Assembly (NCBI GenBank): GCA_026392465.1
Contig: JAPLCA010000029.1
Span: forward strand, 1 to 64,000
Direction: 5' to 3'
Origin: Propionibacteriales bacterium
GTDB taxonomy: Bacteria; Actinomycetota; Actinomycetes; Propionibacteriales; Nocardioidaceae
Length of the DNA stretch: 64,000 nucleotides
Shown: positions 53,548 to 64,000 of the stretch, piece after piece
How the letters are laid out: every line of letters starts with the position of its first letter
How positions within the stretch are numbered: position 1 is the first letter of the stretch
Notes under the pieces: model-generated
What the model was told of the DNA's origin: nothing
What the model saw: the letters and a program-made list of their open reading frames with translations, nothing else
Databases searched by the model: none
Translations under genes and position numbers: made by a program

Positions 53548-55166
53548 GCCGCCGGTCGCGGGTGCTGGCGTCGTCGCGCACGCGGCTGGCCGCCGGCGGC
53601 GCGCTCGGCGTGCTCGCGCAGCTGAGCTCGCTCGGCCTGCTGCTCACGTCGGGGTGGCTCGTCGTCCGAGCGGCGGAGCAGCCGCCGGTGCTCTACCTCA
53701 TCGTCGCCGTCACGTCGGTGCGGATGTTCGGGGTCGCCCGCGCCGCGCTGCGCTACGCCGAGCGGCTGCTGACCCACGACGCCGCCCTCGCCCGGGGCAT
53801 CGACCACCGGGTGCGGTCCTACGAGGGGCTCGCCCGGGTGATGCCGACGGCCGGTGCCACGCGTCGCGGCGAGGTCGTCCGCACGGTCGTCGCCGACGTG
53901 GAGGCGCTGCAGGACGGTCTGCTCCGCCTGCGGCTGCCGTGGGTGTCGGCGCTCGTCACGTGCGCGGTCACGGTCGCCGTCGTCGCGCTGGTGCTGCCCG
54001 CGGCGGGCGTGGCGCTCGCCGGGTACGCCGCGGTCGCGCTGCTGGCGGCACGTCTCCTCGTCCCGCGCCTGGCCGGCGCCGAGGACCGCGCACCGACGGA
54101 GCTCTCGCCCGACGTGACCGAGCTCGTGCTGGCCGCGCCCGACCTGGTCGCGTATGGGTCGGCCCGCGGCCGTGACGTCCGCGCGCACGCTGCCGTCGAC
54201 GCGCTCGCCCGCCAGGACCGGCGACGCGCCTGGGCAGGGGGTCTCGGGTCGCTCGTGGTGCTCGTCTCCTGCGCCGGCTGCGTCCTCGCGACCGCCCTGC
54301 TCACGGCCGACGCGGGCCTCACTGGTCCGCTCGTCGGCGTGCTGCTCCTCGCGCCGGTGGGGCTGGTCGACGTGCTCGACGCCGTGGCGGAGGCCGAGCG
54401 GCTGCGACCACGGGTGCGGGCCGCGCGCGACCGGCTCGCCGCGCTGGAGGACGGTGCCGACCCGATGCCGGCACCGGTCGACGGTGCCTCCCTGCCCGAC
54501 GGCTTCGCCCTGGAGCTCGACGACGTCGCGCTGGGCTGGGACACCGACCTCGTGGAGCACCTCACCGTGCACGTGCCCGAGGGGGCCCGGGTGGTCGTCA
54601 CCGGTCCCAGCGGGTCGGGCAAGAGCACGCTCGCGGCCACGCTGTCACGGCTCGTCGCCGCCAGGAGCGGCACGGTGCGCCTGGGCGGCGTCGACCTGCT
54701 CGACCTCGACCGCGAGCGGGTGCGCGCCGTGGTCGGCTGGATGCAGCAGGACACCGTGCTGTTTGACACCACGGTGCGCGAGAACCTGCGCGTCGCCGAT
54801 CCCCGCGCCGACGACGCCACGCTCTGGCGTGCGCTCGGCCGCGTGCGGCTCGCCGACACGGTCGCCTCGTGGTCCGATGGCCTCGACACCGTGCTCGGCG
54901 AGGGAGGCTCGCGCGTCTCCGGCGGGGAGCGGCAGCGGCTCGGCCTCGCCCGCATGCTCCTCGCGGGGCACCGCGTCCTCGTGCTGGACGAGCCGACCGA
55001 GCACCTCGACGCCGAGACGGCCCGGGCCCTGCTCGACGACGTCGACGCCCTGGCTCCCGAGCACACGGTCGTCGTCGTGTCGCACGCCCCCGAGGTCGTC
55101 GCCCGGTACCCGCAGCGGGTCGACCTGCAGCCCTCCCTGCACCGACGTCCTAGGGTGGTCCGGTGA
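53544..55166 (+). CDS. cydC: Thiol reductant ABC exporter subunit CydC
   Basis: 540 aa; membrane domain (LGVLAQLSSLGLLLTSGWLV, MFGVARAALRYAERLLTHD typical of CydC), NBD with Walker A GPSGSGKSTL, signature VSGGERQR, Walker B VLVLDEPTEHLD. GTG 53544 overlaps cydD (GTGA). The ftsY gene starts within its last codons. Confidence 0.93.
   Translation: MSRRSRVLASSRTRLAAGGALGVLAQLSSLGLLLTSGWLVVRAAEQPPVLYLIVAVTSVRMFGVARAALRYAERLLTHDAALARGIDHRVRSYEGLARVMPTAGATRRGEVVRTVVADVEALQDGLLRLRLPWVSALVTCAVTVAVVALVLPAAGVALAGYAAVALLAARLLVPRLAGAEDRAPTELSPDVTELVLAAPDLVAYGSARGRDVRAHAAVDALARQDRRRAWAGGLGSLVVLVSCAGCVLATALLTADAGLTGPLVGVLLLAPVGLVDVLDAVAEAERLRPRVRAARDRLAALEDGADPMPAPVDGASLPDGFALELDDVALGWDTDLVEHLTVHVPEGARVVVTGPSGSGKSTLAATLSRLVAARSGTVRLGGVDLLDLDRERVRAVVGWMQQDTVLFDTTVRENLRVADPRADDATLWRALGRVRLADTVASWSDGLDTVLGEGGSRVSGGERQRLGLARMLLAGHRVLVLDEPTEHLDAETARALLDDVDALAPEHTVVVVSHAPEVVARYPQRVDLQPSLHRRPRVVR
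55151..55156 (+). promoter_or_regulatory. -10 element of ftsY
   Basis: TAGGGT inside the last codons of cydC, 6 nt before the GTG at 55163; a leaderless promoter that frees ftsY from the BlaI-controlled operon. Confidence 0.6.
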
Positions 55167-56359
55167 CCAACACCGAGCTGCTCGTCGCCCTCATCGCCGT
55201 CGCCGTCGTCGTCCTCGGTGGCGGGGCCGCCCTCCTCGTGCGCCGTGGTCGGGGCGAGCTCCCGCCCCCGCGCGACCTCGACGCGATCACCGAGGAGTAC
55301 ATCGAGCACCCCGAGCACCCGGAGCCCCACCTCCCGTCGGAGGACGAGGAGCCGCCGTTCGAGGAGGTGCCGGCCGACGAGAAGGACCGGTCGCCCGCGC
55401 CCACCCCCGCGGCACCGACGACCACCGTCGAGCGCCCCGAGCCGGCGCAGGGTCGCCTGGTGCGCCTGCGCGCGAGACTGGCCCGCTCCAACTCCTCGCT
55501 CGGCCGCGGGCTCCTGGCGGTGCTCGGTCGGGCCGACCTCGACGACGCCGCCTGGGAGGAGCTCGAGGACACGCTCCTCGCCGCCGACGTCGGTGTCGGG
55601 CCGACGACCGAGCTCGTCGACCGGCTCCGCACACGCGTCCGCGTCGAGGGCATCACCGACCCCGACGCCGCGCGCCAGGCGCTGCGCGAGGAGCTCGTCG
55701 CCCTCGTCGACCCCACGCTCGACCGCTCGCTCGCGCTGCGCGGACCGGAGGGCACGCCCGGCGTCGTGCTCGTCGTCGGCGTCAACGGCACCGGCAAGAC
55801 CACGACGGTCGGCCGTCTCGCCCGCGTGCTCGTCGCCGAGGACCGCACCGTCGTGCTCGGCGCCGCCGACACCTTCCGCGCCGCCGCGGCCGACCAGCTC
55901 AGCACCTGGGGCCAGCGCGTCGGCGTCGACGTCGTGCGCGGCCCCGAGGGCGGCGACCCCGCCAGCGTCGGCTTCGACACCGTCAAGCAGGGCCTCGAGA
56001 CCGGTGCCGACGTCGTCGTCATCGACACGGCCGGCCGCCTGCACACGAAGTCGGGCCTGATGGACGAGCTCGGCAAGGTCAAGCGCGTGGCCGAGAAGCA
56101 GGCACCCGTCACCGAGGTGCTGCTCGTCATCGACGCGACCACCGGCCAGAACGGGCTGCGCCAGGCGCAGGTCTTCGGCGAGGTCGTGGAGGTCACCGGC
56201 GTGGTGCTCACCAAGCTCGACGGCACGGCCAAGGGCGGCATCGTCGTGGCCGTCCAGCGCGAGCTCGGCGTCCCGGTCAAGTACGTCGGTCTCGGCGAGG
56301 GCGCCGACGACCTCGCGCCCTTCGACGCCGAGGAGTTCGTCGACGCGCTGCTGGCGTGA
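55163..56359 (+). CDS. ftsY: Signal recognition particle receptor FtsY
   Basis: 398 aa. An N-terminal membrane helix (ELLVALIAVAVVVLGGGAAL) is typical of actinobacterial FtsY, then an acidic/proline linker to about 95, N domain, and the G domain: GVNGTGKTTTVG, DTFRAAAADQL, DTAGRL, TKLDGTAKGG, GLGEGADDL. Docks the Ffh-ribosome complex at the membrane; ffh lies 4 kb downstream. Confidence 0.95.
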   Translation: MTNTELLVALIAVAVVVLGGGAALLVRRGRGELPPPRDLDAITEEYIEHPEHPEPHLPSEDEEPPFEEVPADEKDRSPAPTPAAPTTTVERPEPAQGRLVRLRARLARSNSSLGRGLLAVLGRADLDDAAWEELEDTLLAADVGVGPTTELVDRLRTRVRVEGITDPDAARQALREELVALVDPTLDRSLALRGPEGTPGVVLVVGVNGTGKTTTVGRLARVLVAEDRTVVLGAADTFRAAAADQLSTWGQRVGVDVVRGPEGGDPASVGFDTVKQGLETGADVVVIDTAGRLHTKSGLMDELGKVKRVAEKQAPVTEVLLVIDATTGQNGLRQAQVFGEVVEVTGVVLTKLDGTAKGGIVVAVQRELGVPVKYVGLGEGADDLAPFDAEEFVDALLA

Positions 56360-56363
56360 GCAC

Positions 56364-56410
56364 GTAACACGTCCGTAACAGGGCGGACGAACTCGTGACC
56401 TGAGCGAAAC
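56364..56410 (+). promoter_or_regulatory. Two GlnR binding sites before amtB
   Basis: GTAAC-ACGTCC-GTAAC (56364-56379) and GTGAC-CTGAGC-GAAAC (56395-56410) both have the gTnAC-N6-GaAAC form of actinobacterial GlnR boxes. Two sites 15 bp apart before amtB match the known nitrogen-limitation control of amtB-glnK-glnD. Confidence 0.85.
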
Positions 56411-56502
56411 GTGACGCTGCCGCGGAGGTAATCCCGCACGTCCATCGTGTGACCTGGCGCTGCCGGGAGGCGCGCCGTCCCATCACGTCTCACGGAGGTT
56501 CC

Positions 56503-58124
<1,622 letters not shown>

Positions 58125-58141
58125 CGTCCCGCACGACCCTG

Positions 58142-58176
58142 CCGCAGCCCACGACCACGTCGGTCGTGGGCTGCGG
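58142..58176 (+). terminator. Hairpin between glnK and glnD
   Basis: CCGCAGCCCACGACC-ACGTC-GGTCGTGGGCTGCGG, a perfect 15-bp stem without U-tract, 17 bp after glnK. It should end or attenuate the GlnR transcript before glnD, or protect the amtB-glnK mRNA. Confidence 0.75.
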
Positions 58177-58200
58177 TGCGTCCGGGGCGGTCCGGTGCGG

Positions 58201-58206
58201 CAGTCT
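58201..58206 (+). promoter_or_regulatory. Possible -10 element of glnD
   Basis: CAGTCT, 6 nt before the GTG at 58213. The stretch CAGTCTGGTGCCGTG is nearly the same as TAGTCTGGCGTCGTG before the ABC exporter at 62202, supporting a second, leaderless start for glnD. Confidence 0.4.
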
Positions 58207-58212
58207 GGTGCC

Positions 58213-60492
58213 GTGAACCACCCGCCCAGCACCGCTGCCGACCGGCGCCGCCGGGCCGACGACGCCGACCGCCTGGTCGCCGACGCGTTCGCCGCCGCGG
58301 TCGGGCCCGACCCGACCGGTCTGGTCGCCGTCGCGGTCGGGGGCTACGGGCGACGTGAGCTGTCGCCGTCGAGCGACCTCGACGTCGTGCTGCTCCACGG
58401 CCCGGCCGTGCCCGAGGGCCGGGTGCGCGAGGTCGCCGAGGCGCTCTGGTACCCGCTGTGGGACGCGCGGATCCCGCTCGACCACTCCGTCCGCGACGCG
58501 GTGCAGATGCGCGCCACCGCCGCGGAGGACCACCGTGCCGCCATGGGCATGCTCGACGCCCGCGCGGTGGCGGGCGACGCCGGCCTCGTCCTGGCGCTGC
58601 GGTCCCACGTGCTGGCCGACTGGCGTCGCGAGGCGCGGACCCGCGTGGAGGACCTGCGGGCCGGCCGTCACCAGCGGCTCGAGCGCTCGGGCTGGCTGGC
58701 CTACGCCGCGGTCCCCGACCTCAAGGAGTCCGGGGGAGGGCTGCGTGACGGCGTCGACCTGCGCGCCCTCGTCGCCACCTGGCTCGTCGACGTGCCCCAC
58801 GCGGAGGTGGAGGAGCTGCGCTCGGCCCTGCTCGACGTGCGCGACGCCCTGCACTCCACCACCGGACGCCGCACCGACCGGCTCCTGATGGAGGACGTGC
58901 CCGCGGTCGCCGAGGCCGTCGGCATGGAGCCCCAGGCCCTCGACCTGCACGTGCGTCACCTCGGGCGACGGATCGCGCACGTCGCCGACGTGACCTGGCG
59001 GCGGCTCGACGCGGTCCTCGCGCCCCGGGTCAGCCCGCGACCGCGCCCCGGCCTGCGACGCAGCGGTCCCGCGGTCGTGCAGGTCGACGCCGGCGTCGGG
59101 TGGCTCGGCGACGAGGTCGTGCTCACCGCCGACGCCGACCCCGGCCGCGACCCGGCCGTCGCGCTGCGAGCCGCGGCCGTCGCGGCCAGGGCCGGCCTGC
59201 CGTTCGCGGCCGGGACCGCCCAGCGCCTGGCCCGCGACCTGGGGCCCCTGGAGGAGCCGTGGCCGGCCGCCGCCCGCCGGCCCCTCGTCGACCTGCTCAC
59301 CGCGGGGCACGGCCTCGTCGAGGTGTGGGACGAGCTCGACATCGCCGGCGTCGTCGACCACTGGCTGCCGGAGTGGGCCGACGTGCGGCTGCGCGGGTCG
59401 AGCTCGCCGGTGCACCGGTTCACGGTGGACCGGCACAGCATCGAGACGTGCGTGGTCGCCTCGACGTTGCGGCGCGACGTCGCGCGTCCCGACCTGCTCG
59501 CCGTCGCCGCGCTGCTGCACGACATCGGCAAGGGCAGGCCCGGCGACCACAGTGAGGTCGGCGCCCCGATGGCGGAGGCGGTCGCGCTGCGCTGGGGCTT
59601 CCCGCCCGCCGACGCCGCCGTGGTGGGCAGGCTCGTGCGCTGGCACCTCCTCCTCGGCACGGTCGCGACCCGCCGCGACATCGAGGACCCGGCGACGGCG
59701 GCGAACGTGGCCGAGATCGTCGGCGACACCGCGTTCCTCGACCTCCTGTCCAGCCTCACCCAGGCCGACGCGCGCTCGACCGGGCCCACGGCCTGGACCT
59801 CCTGGCGACGCGGTCTGATCGAGGGGCTCGTGACCAAGACCCACCAGCACCTCGCGGGCACGGCGCCCGCCACCACGTCGGAGGCGTACGAGGGCTGGCC
59901 GGCCGACCTCCCGTTCCCCTCCCTCGACGTCCTCGCGCGGGCGCGGGCCGGCGAGGTCGGGCTCGACGTCGTCGACCACCACGGCGGGTCGCTCGTCACG
60001 GTCGTCACCGCCGACCGCCCCGGGGTGATGGCCCTCATCGCGGGCGGCCTGGCACTGCAAGGACTCGCCGTGCGCTCGGTGCGCGTGGTCACCCAGGACG
60101 ACGCGGCCGTCTCACTGTGGGAGGTCGCCCGGCCCGACCTCCTCGCCGGCGCGGTGCGCGAGCGCCTGCTCCCCGTCCTCTCCGGCGACCTGCCGCTCGA
60201 GCGACGCATGACGCTCACGCCGGTCGAGGGGCTGCCCGCCCGCGTGCAGGTGCTGCCGGGCCTGTCGGAGTCGGCGACCCTCCTGGAGGTGCGCGCCGCG
60301 GACCGGCGCGGACTGGTGTGGACGGTCTGCGACGCGATCGCCGCGGTCGACTGCTCGATCCGGTCGGCCCACCTGTCGACCTACGGCGACGAGGCACGCG
60401 ACGTCTTCTACGTCGTCGACGCCGACGGTGAGCCGCTCGACGAGGCCGCCACCCGTCGGCTGCACGAGGCGGTCGACGCGGCACTGGTCTGA
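58213..60492 (+). CDS. glnD: PII uridylyl/adenylyl-transferase
   Basis: 759 aa. Nucleotidyltransferase motif GGYGRRELSPSSDLD (43-57), HD phosphohydrolase with HDIGKG (His436-Asp437), and two C-terminal ACT domains (VTADRPGVMALIAGGLALQG; VRAADRRGLVWTVCDAIAAV). Modifies and de-modifies GlnK in response to glutamine. I preferred GTG 58213 to 58195 because a -10-like box precedes it and the sequence then begins like relatives. Confidence 0.93.
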   Translation: MNHPPSTAADRRRRADDADRLVADAFAAAVGPDPTGLVAVAVGGYGRRELSPSSDLDVVLLHGPAVPEGRVREVAEALWYPLWDARIPLDHSVRDAVQMRATAAEDHRAAMGMLDARAVAGDAGLVLALRSHVLADWRREARTRVEDLRAGRHQRLERSGWLAYAAVPDLKESGGGLRDGVDLRALVATWLVDVPHAEVEELRSALLDVRDALHSTTGRRTDRLLMEDVPAVAEAVGMEPQALDLHVRHLGRRIAHVADVTWRRLDAVLAPRVSPRPRPGLRRSGPAVVQVDAGVGWLGDEVVLTADADPGRDPAVALRAAAVAARAGLPFAAGTAQRLARDLGPLEEPWPAAARRPLVDLLTAGHGLVEVWDELDIAGVVDHWLPEWADVRLRGSSSPVHRFTVDRHSIETCVVASTLRRDVARPDLLAVAALLHDIGKGRPGDHSEVGAPMAEAVALRWGFPPADAAVVGRLVRWHLLLGTVATRRDIEDPATAANVAEIVGDTAFLDLLSSLTQADARSTGPTAWTSWRRGLIEGLVTKTHQHLAGTAPATTSEAYEGWPADLPFPSLDVLARARAGEVGLDVVDHHGGSLVTVVTADRPGVMALIAGGLALQGLAVRSVRVVTQDDAAVSLWEVARPDLLAGAVRERLLPVLSGDLPLERRMTLTPVEGLPARVQVLPGLSESATLLEVRAADRRGLVWTVCDAIAAVDCSIRSAHLSTYGDEARDVFYVVDADGEPLDEAATRRLHEAVDAALV

Positions 60493-60563
60493 GCGGCCTG
60501 GCCCGAGGAGGTTGGACTGGGGGCCGGTCGACCGGGGTCGTCGGCGTCGCCGGGCCCGCTCGG

Positions 60564-60569
60564 TAGGCT
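60564..60569 (+). promoter_or_regulatory. -10 element of ffh
   Basis: TAGGCT, 7 nt before ATG 60577; leaderless. Confidence 0.55.
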
Positions 60570-60576
60570 GGAGCCC

Positions 60577-62154
60577 ATGTTCGACTCCCTGCAAGACCGC
60601 CTCCAGTCCGCGTTCAAGAACCTGCGCGGCAAGGGACGGCTCAGCGAGGCCGACATCGACGCGACCGCGCGCGAGATCCGTCTCGCCCTGCTCGATGCCG
60701 ACGTCGCCGTCCCGGTGGTCCGCGCGTTCACGGCGCGGGTCAAGGAGCGCGCGCTGGGCGTCGAGGTCTCCAAGGCGCTCAACCCGGCGCAGCAGGTCGT
60801 CAAGATCGTCAACGAGGAGCTCGTCACGATCCTGGGCGGCGAGACGCGCCGCATCCGGTTCGCGAAGAACCCCCCGACCGTCATCATGCTCGCCGGCCTC
60901 CAGGGCGCCGGCAAGACCACGCTCGCGGGCAAGCTCGGCCGCTGGCTCAAGGAGCAGGGCAACAGCCCGATGCTCGTGGCCTGCGACCTGCAGCGCCCCA
61001 ACGCCGTCACCCAGCTGCAGGTCGTCGGTCAGCAGGCCGGTGTCACCGTGTTCGCGCCCGAGGCCGGCAACACCGGCGGGGGGGACGGCGGGGCCGCGGG
61101 CACGCTCTCGGTGGGCGACCCGGTCCAGGTGGCCCGCGACGCGATCGCCGAGGCCCGCCGCACCCTGCACGACGTCGTCGTGGTCGACACCGCCGGTCGC
61201 CTCGGCATCGACGCGGAGCTCATGCAGCAGGCGCGCGACATCCGCGACGCGGTGGACCCCGACGAGGTCCTGTTCGTCATCGACGCGATGATCGGCCAGG
61301 ACGCCGTGCAGACGGCCGAGGCGTTCGCCGAGGGCGTCGACTTCACCGGTGTGGTGCTCACCAAGCTCGACGGCGACGCCCGGGGCGGTGCGGCCCTGTC
61401 GGTCCGCGAGGTGACCGGCCGGCCCATCATGTTCGCCTCGACGGGCGAGAAGCTCACCGACTTCGACGTCTTCCACCCCGACCGCATGGCGGGCCGGATC
61501 CTCGACATGGGCGACATGCTGTCGCTGATCGAGCAGGCCGAGAAGGTCTACGACGCCGAGCAGGCGGAGAAGGACGCCGAGCGCATGCTCGGCGGGACGT
61601 TCACGCTGCAGGACTTCCTGAAGCAGATGGAGACCCTGTCGAAGATGGGGTCGATGAGCAAGCTCATGTGCCTGCTGCCCGGCATGGGGCAGTTCAAGGA
61701 CCAGATCGCGAACTTCGACGACCGCGAGCTCGACAAGGTCAAGGCGATCATCCTGTCGATGACGCCGAAGGAGCGCGACGACCCCAAGATCATCGACGGC
61801 TCCCGTCGTGCCCGGATCTCGAAGGGCTCCGGCACCTCGGTGCAGGACGTCAACCAGCTCGTCACCCGCTTCTTCGAGGCGCGCAAGATGATGCAGCAGA
61901 TGGCCAAGGGCGGGGGCGTGCCCGGCATGGGTGGCGTGCCCGGGATGCCGGGTGTCGGCAAGCGCGCCGGTGCCCGCCAGAAGCCGCAGAACCAGAAGAA
62001 GAAGGGCAAGCGCGTGTCGGGCAACCCGGCCAAGCGGGCCCAGGCGACCCAGCAGAAGCCCGCCGCGAAGGACGGCGCCGAGGCATTCGGCTTCGGCGGC
62101 CAGCAGGGCGCTCAGGACTTCGAGCTGCCGAAGGAGCTCAGGGACCTGCTCTGA
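60577..62154 (+). CDS. ffh: Signal recognition particle protein Ffh
   Basis: 525 aa. NG domain: LALLDADVAVPVVRAF, G1 GLQGAGKTTL, DLQRPNAVTQL, DTAGRLGID, TKLDGDARGGAAL. M domain with the methionine-rich fingers (LMCLLPGMGQF, SMTPKERDDPKIIDGSRRAR, RKMMQQM) and a Gly/Met-rich, basic tail. Between G2 and G3 there is a glycine insert (GNTGGGDGGAAGTLSVGDPV) about a dozen residues longer than in most Ffh. Binds 4.5S RNA and signal peptides. Confidence 0.95.
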   Translation: MFDSLQDRLQSAFKNLRGKGRLSEADIDATAREIRLALLDADVAVPVVRAFTARVKERALGVEVSKALNPAQQVVKIVNEELVTILGGETRRIRFAKNPPTVIMLAGLQGAGKTTLAGKLGRWLKEQGNSPMLVACDLQRPNAVTQLQVVGQQAGVTVFAPEAGNTGGGDGGAAGTLSVGDPVQVARDAIAEARRTLHDVVVVDTAGRLGIDAELMQQARDIRDAVDPDEVLFVIDAMIGQDAVQTAEAFAEGVDFTGVVLTKLDGDARGGAALSVREVTGRPIMFASTGEKLTDFDVFHPDRMAGRILDMGDMLSLIEQAEKVYDAEQAEKDAERMLGGTFTLQDFLKQMETLSKMGSMSKLMCLLPGMGQFKDQIANFDDRELDKVKAIILSMTPKERDDPKIIDGSRRARISKGSGTSVQDVNQLVTRFFEARKMMQQMAKGGGVPGMGGVPGMPGVGKRAGARQKPQNQKKKGKRVSGNPAKRAQATQQKPAAKDGAEAFGFGGQQGAQDFELPKELRDLL

Positions 62155-62189
62155 GGCCCTCGTCCGGGGGACGGTTGCTCGGGGCAACG

Positions 62190-62195
62190 TAGTCT
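62190..62195 (+). promoter_or_regulatory. -10 element of the ABC exporter operon
   Basis: TAGTCT, 6 nt before the GTG at 62202; leaderless. A short stem-loop GTTGC-TCGGG-GCAAC (62174-62188) lies just upstream, after ffh. Confidence 0.55.
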
Positions 62196-62201
62196 GGCGT
62201 C

Positions 62202-63935
62202 GTGCTGATCCCGCTGCTGCGCCGCCACCTGCGGCCCTACCGCGGACCGATCGCCGTGGTCGTGCTGTTCCAGCTGGCGCAGACGATCGCCAACCTCTAC
62301 CTGCCGGGACTCAACGCCGAGATCATCGACGAGGGCGTCGTCGAGGGCGACGTCGGACGCATCTGGAGCACGGGCGCCGTGATGCTGCTCGTCACCGTCC
62401 TGCAGGTGGCGTGCACGGTCGTCGCCGTCTATGTGGGCGCGCGCGTGGCGATGGCGCTGGGCCGTGACCTGCGCGCGGGGGTGTTCGACGCCGTCGAGGG
62501 GTTCGCCGCCCGCGAGCTCGCCGAGTTCGGCGCGCCGACGCTGGTCACCCGTGCCACGAACGACGTGCAGCAGGTCCAGCTGCTCGTGTTCATGGCGCTG
62601 ACGCTGCTCGTGTCCGCGCCGATCATGGCCATCGGGGGCGTGGCGATGGCGCTGCGCCAGGACGTCGAGCTGTCGGGGCTGCTCGTCGTGGTGATCCCCG
62701 TCCTGGTGGTGGCGGTCGGCCTGATCATCCGCACCATGCGTCCGCTGTTCCGCCGGATGCAGGAGCGGATCGACGGCCTCAACGACGTGATGCGCGAGCA
62801 GATCCAGGGCATCCGGGTCGTGCGCGCGTTCGCGACCGAGGAGCGCGAGGCCGAGCGCTTCGGCCAGGCCAACCAGGCGTACGTCGACGTCGCGGTCGCG
62901 GCCGGGCGCGTGATGGCGCTGATGTTCCCGACGGTCATGCTCGTCATGAACGTGTCGGTCGTGGCCGCCACGTGGTTCGGCGGCTACCGCATCGCCTCGG
63001 GCGACCTGCAGGTCGGCACGTTGACTGCGTTCCAGAACTACCTCGTGCAGATCCTCATGGCCGTCATGATGGCGACCTTCATGCTCATGCTCTGGCCGCG
63101 TGCCGAGGTCTCCGCGGAGCGGATCACCGAGGTGCTCGAGACCGAGCCCAGCATCGTCGCCGCGCCCGACGCCGACGACACGCCCGTGGCCCGCGGCGAG
63201 CTGGAGGTGCGCGATGCCGCGTTCGCCTACCCGGGCGCCGAGCAGGACGTGCTGCACGGTGTCTCGCTGGTCGCCCGCCCGGGGGAGACCACGGCCGTCG
63301 TCGGCTCGACCGGCAGCGGCAAGTCGACGCTGGTCAACCTCGTCCCGCGGCTCTTCGACGTCACCGCCGGGCAGGTGCTGCTCGACGGGCGGGACGTGCG
63401 CAGCATGACTCCCGAGACCGTCTGGGCGGCGATCGGGCTCGTGCCCCAGCGGGCCTTCCTCTTCTCCGGCACGGTCGCGTCCAACCTGCGCTACGGCCGG
63501 CCCGACGCGACCGACGCCGAGCTGTGGGCGGCGCTCGACGTGGCCCAGGCGCGCGACGTCGTCGAGGCGCTGCCCGAGGGGCTCCAGGCGCCCGTCTCGC
63601 AGGGCGGCACCAACTTCTCAGGCGGCCAGCGCCAGCGGCTCGCGATCGCGCGCGCCCTGGTGAAGCGTCCGCTGGTCTACCTCTTCGACGACTCCTTCTC
63701 CGCCCTCGACTACGCCACCGACGCGGCGTTGCGCGCGGCGCTGCGGCCCCTGACGCGCGACGCCGCCGTCGTGACCGTCGCGCAGCGGGTCTCGACCATC
63801 CGCGACGCCGACCGGATCGTCGTCCTCGACGCGGGTACGGTCGTCGGCACGGGCACGCACGGCGAGCTCATGGACACCTGCGCGGTCTACCGCGAGATCG
63901 TCCTGTCCCAGCTCAGCGAGGCGGAGGCACGATGA
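62202..63935 (+). CDS. ABC exporter half-transporter (heterodimer subunit 1)
   Basis: 577 aa: six-helix exporter domain (LVTRATNDVQQVQLLVFMAL, EQIQGIRVVRAFATEEREAE) and NBD with Walker A GSTGSGKSTL, signature NFSGGQRQR, and Walker B LVYLFDDSFSALD. The residue after Walker B is Asp rather than the catalytic Glu, the degenerate site usual for one half of heterodimeric multidrug exporters. The next gene overlaps by 4 nt and is the other half. Substrate unknown. Confidence 0.9.
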   Translation: MLIPLLRRHLRPYRGPIAVVVLFQLAQTIANLYLPGLNAEIIDEGVVEGDVGRIWSTGAVMLLVTVLQVACTVVAVYVGARVAMALGRDLRAGVFDAVEGFAARELAEFGAPTLVTRATNDVQQVQLLVFMALTLLVSAPIMAIGGVAMALRQDVELSGLLVVVIPVLVVAVGLIIRTMRPLFRRMQERIDGLNDVMREQIQGIRVVRAFATEEREAERFGQANQAYVDVAVAAGRVMALMFPTVMLVMNVSVVAATWFGGYRIASGDLQVGTLTAFQNYLVQILMAVMMATFMLMLWPRAEVSAERITEVLETEPSIVAAPDADDTPVARGELEVRDAAFAYPGAEQDVLHGVSLVARPGETTAVVGSTGSGKSTLVNLVPRLFDVTAGQVLLDGRDVRSMTPETVWAAIGLVPQRAFLFSGTVASNLRYGRPDATDAELWAALDVAQARDVVEALPEGLQAPVSQGGTNFSGGQRQRLAIARALVKRPLVYLFDDSFSALDYATDAALRAALRPLTRDAAVVTVAQRVSTIRDADRIVVLDAGTVVGTGTHGELMDTCAVYREIVLSQLSEAEAR

Positions 63936-64000
63936 GCGGCGGACCCCGGGGGCCGATGGCGGCCGGTGCGATGGCGCCGCAGCGGGCCGCCGACTTCCGT
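63932..64000 (+). CDS. ABC exporter half-transporter (subunit 2), 5' end only
   Basis: ATG 63932 overlaps the stop of the preceding exporter gene. The 23 codons present begin MSGGPRGPMAAG and reach QRAADFR at the window edge; a Gly/Pro/Met-rich start is typical for the second subunit of these actinobacterial exporter pairs. The rest is outside the window. Confidence 0.75.
   Translation, partial: MSGGPRGPMAAGAMAPQRAADFR

Overview
The window is about 72% GC by eye, uses G or C at nearly every third codon position, and starts many genes without a leader (a TANNNT box 6-8 nt before ATG or GTG). Together with GlnR boxes before amtB, the order cydABDC, smc-ftsY and amtB-glnK-glnD-ffh, and an EspR-like regulator, this points to an actinomycete, probably Propionibacteriales (Nocardioides or Aeromicrobium-like). 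The genus is inference; the phylum is well supported.

Layout. 1-530: 3' end of an IS30-family transposase and remnant DNA abutting a truncated ilvB leader. 629-4143: ilvBNC with a strong terminator. 4146-7121: TPP riboswitch and thiM-thiE-thiD-tenA, then a perfect 29-bp inverted repeat. 7212-10055: MocR regulator, divergent small membrane protein and YczE-like protein, O-methyltransferase. 10150-12827: a leaderless branched-chain leader peptide with an attenuator-like hairpin, a 31-aa small ORF, then leuB and ilvE.

12.9-28.0 kb is accessory and the most interesting part. It carries a membrane acyltransferase, an alpha/beta hydrolase, an IrrE-like metalloprotease coupled to a DUF6545 membrane protein, an EspR-like HTH regulator with a quinone-oxidoreductase-like enzyme, and a tightly coupled operon: sedoheptulose-7-phosphate cyclase (EEVS-like), SDR, HAD phosphatase, ROK kinase, dehydrogenase, TIM-barrel epimerase, an acyltransferase fused to a zinc dehydrogenase, RBBP9-like hydrolase and MFS exporter. 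I read this as an orphan biosynthetic cluster for an acylated C7-cyclitol, perhaps switched by proteolytic derepression.

28.1-42.8 kb: aspA with a CRP-like site, cimA (citramalate route to isoleucine), small acetyltransferase and unknown genes, the zinc regulon znuA-znuC-znuB-zur with twin Zur boxes, glyS, a lipoprotein, dusB, and a YdbS/YdbT-like PH-domain pair. 42.8-64.0 kb is core: smc, thioesterase, DUF4241 protein, a BlaR/BlaI-like pair divergent from cydABDC with matching BlaI-type operators on both sides, ftsY, amtB-glnK-glnD with two GlnR sites, ffh, and a heterodimeric ABC exporter whose second gene runs off the end.
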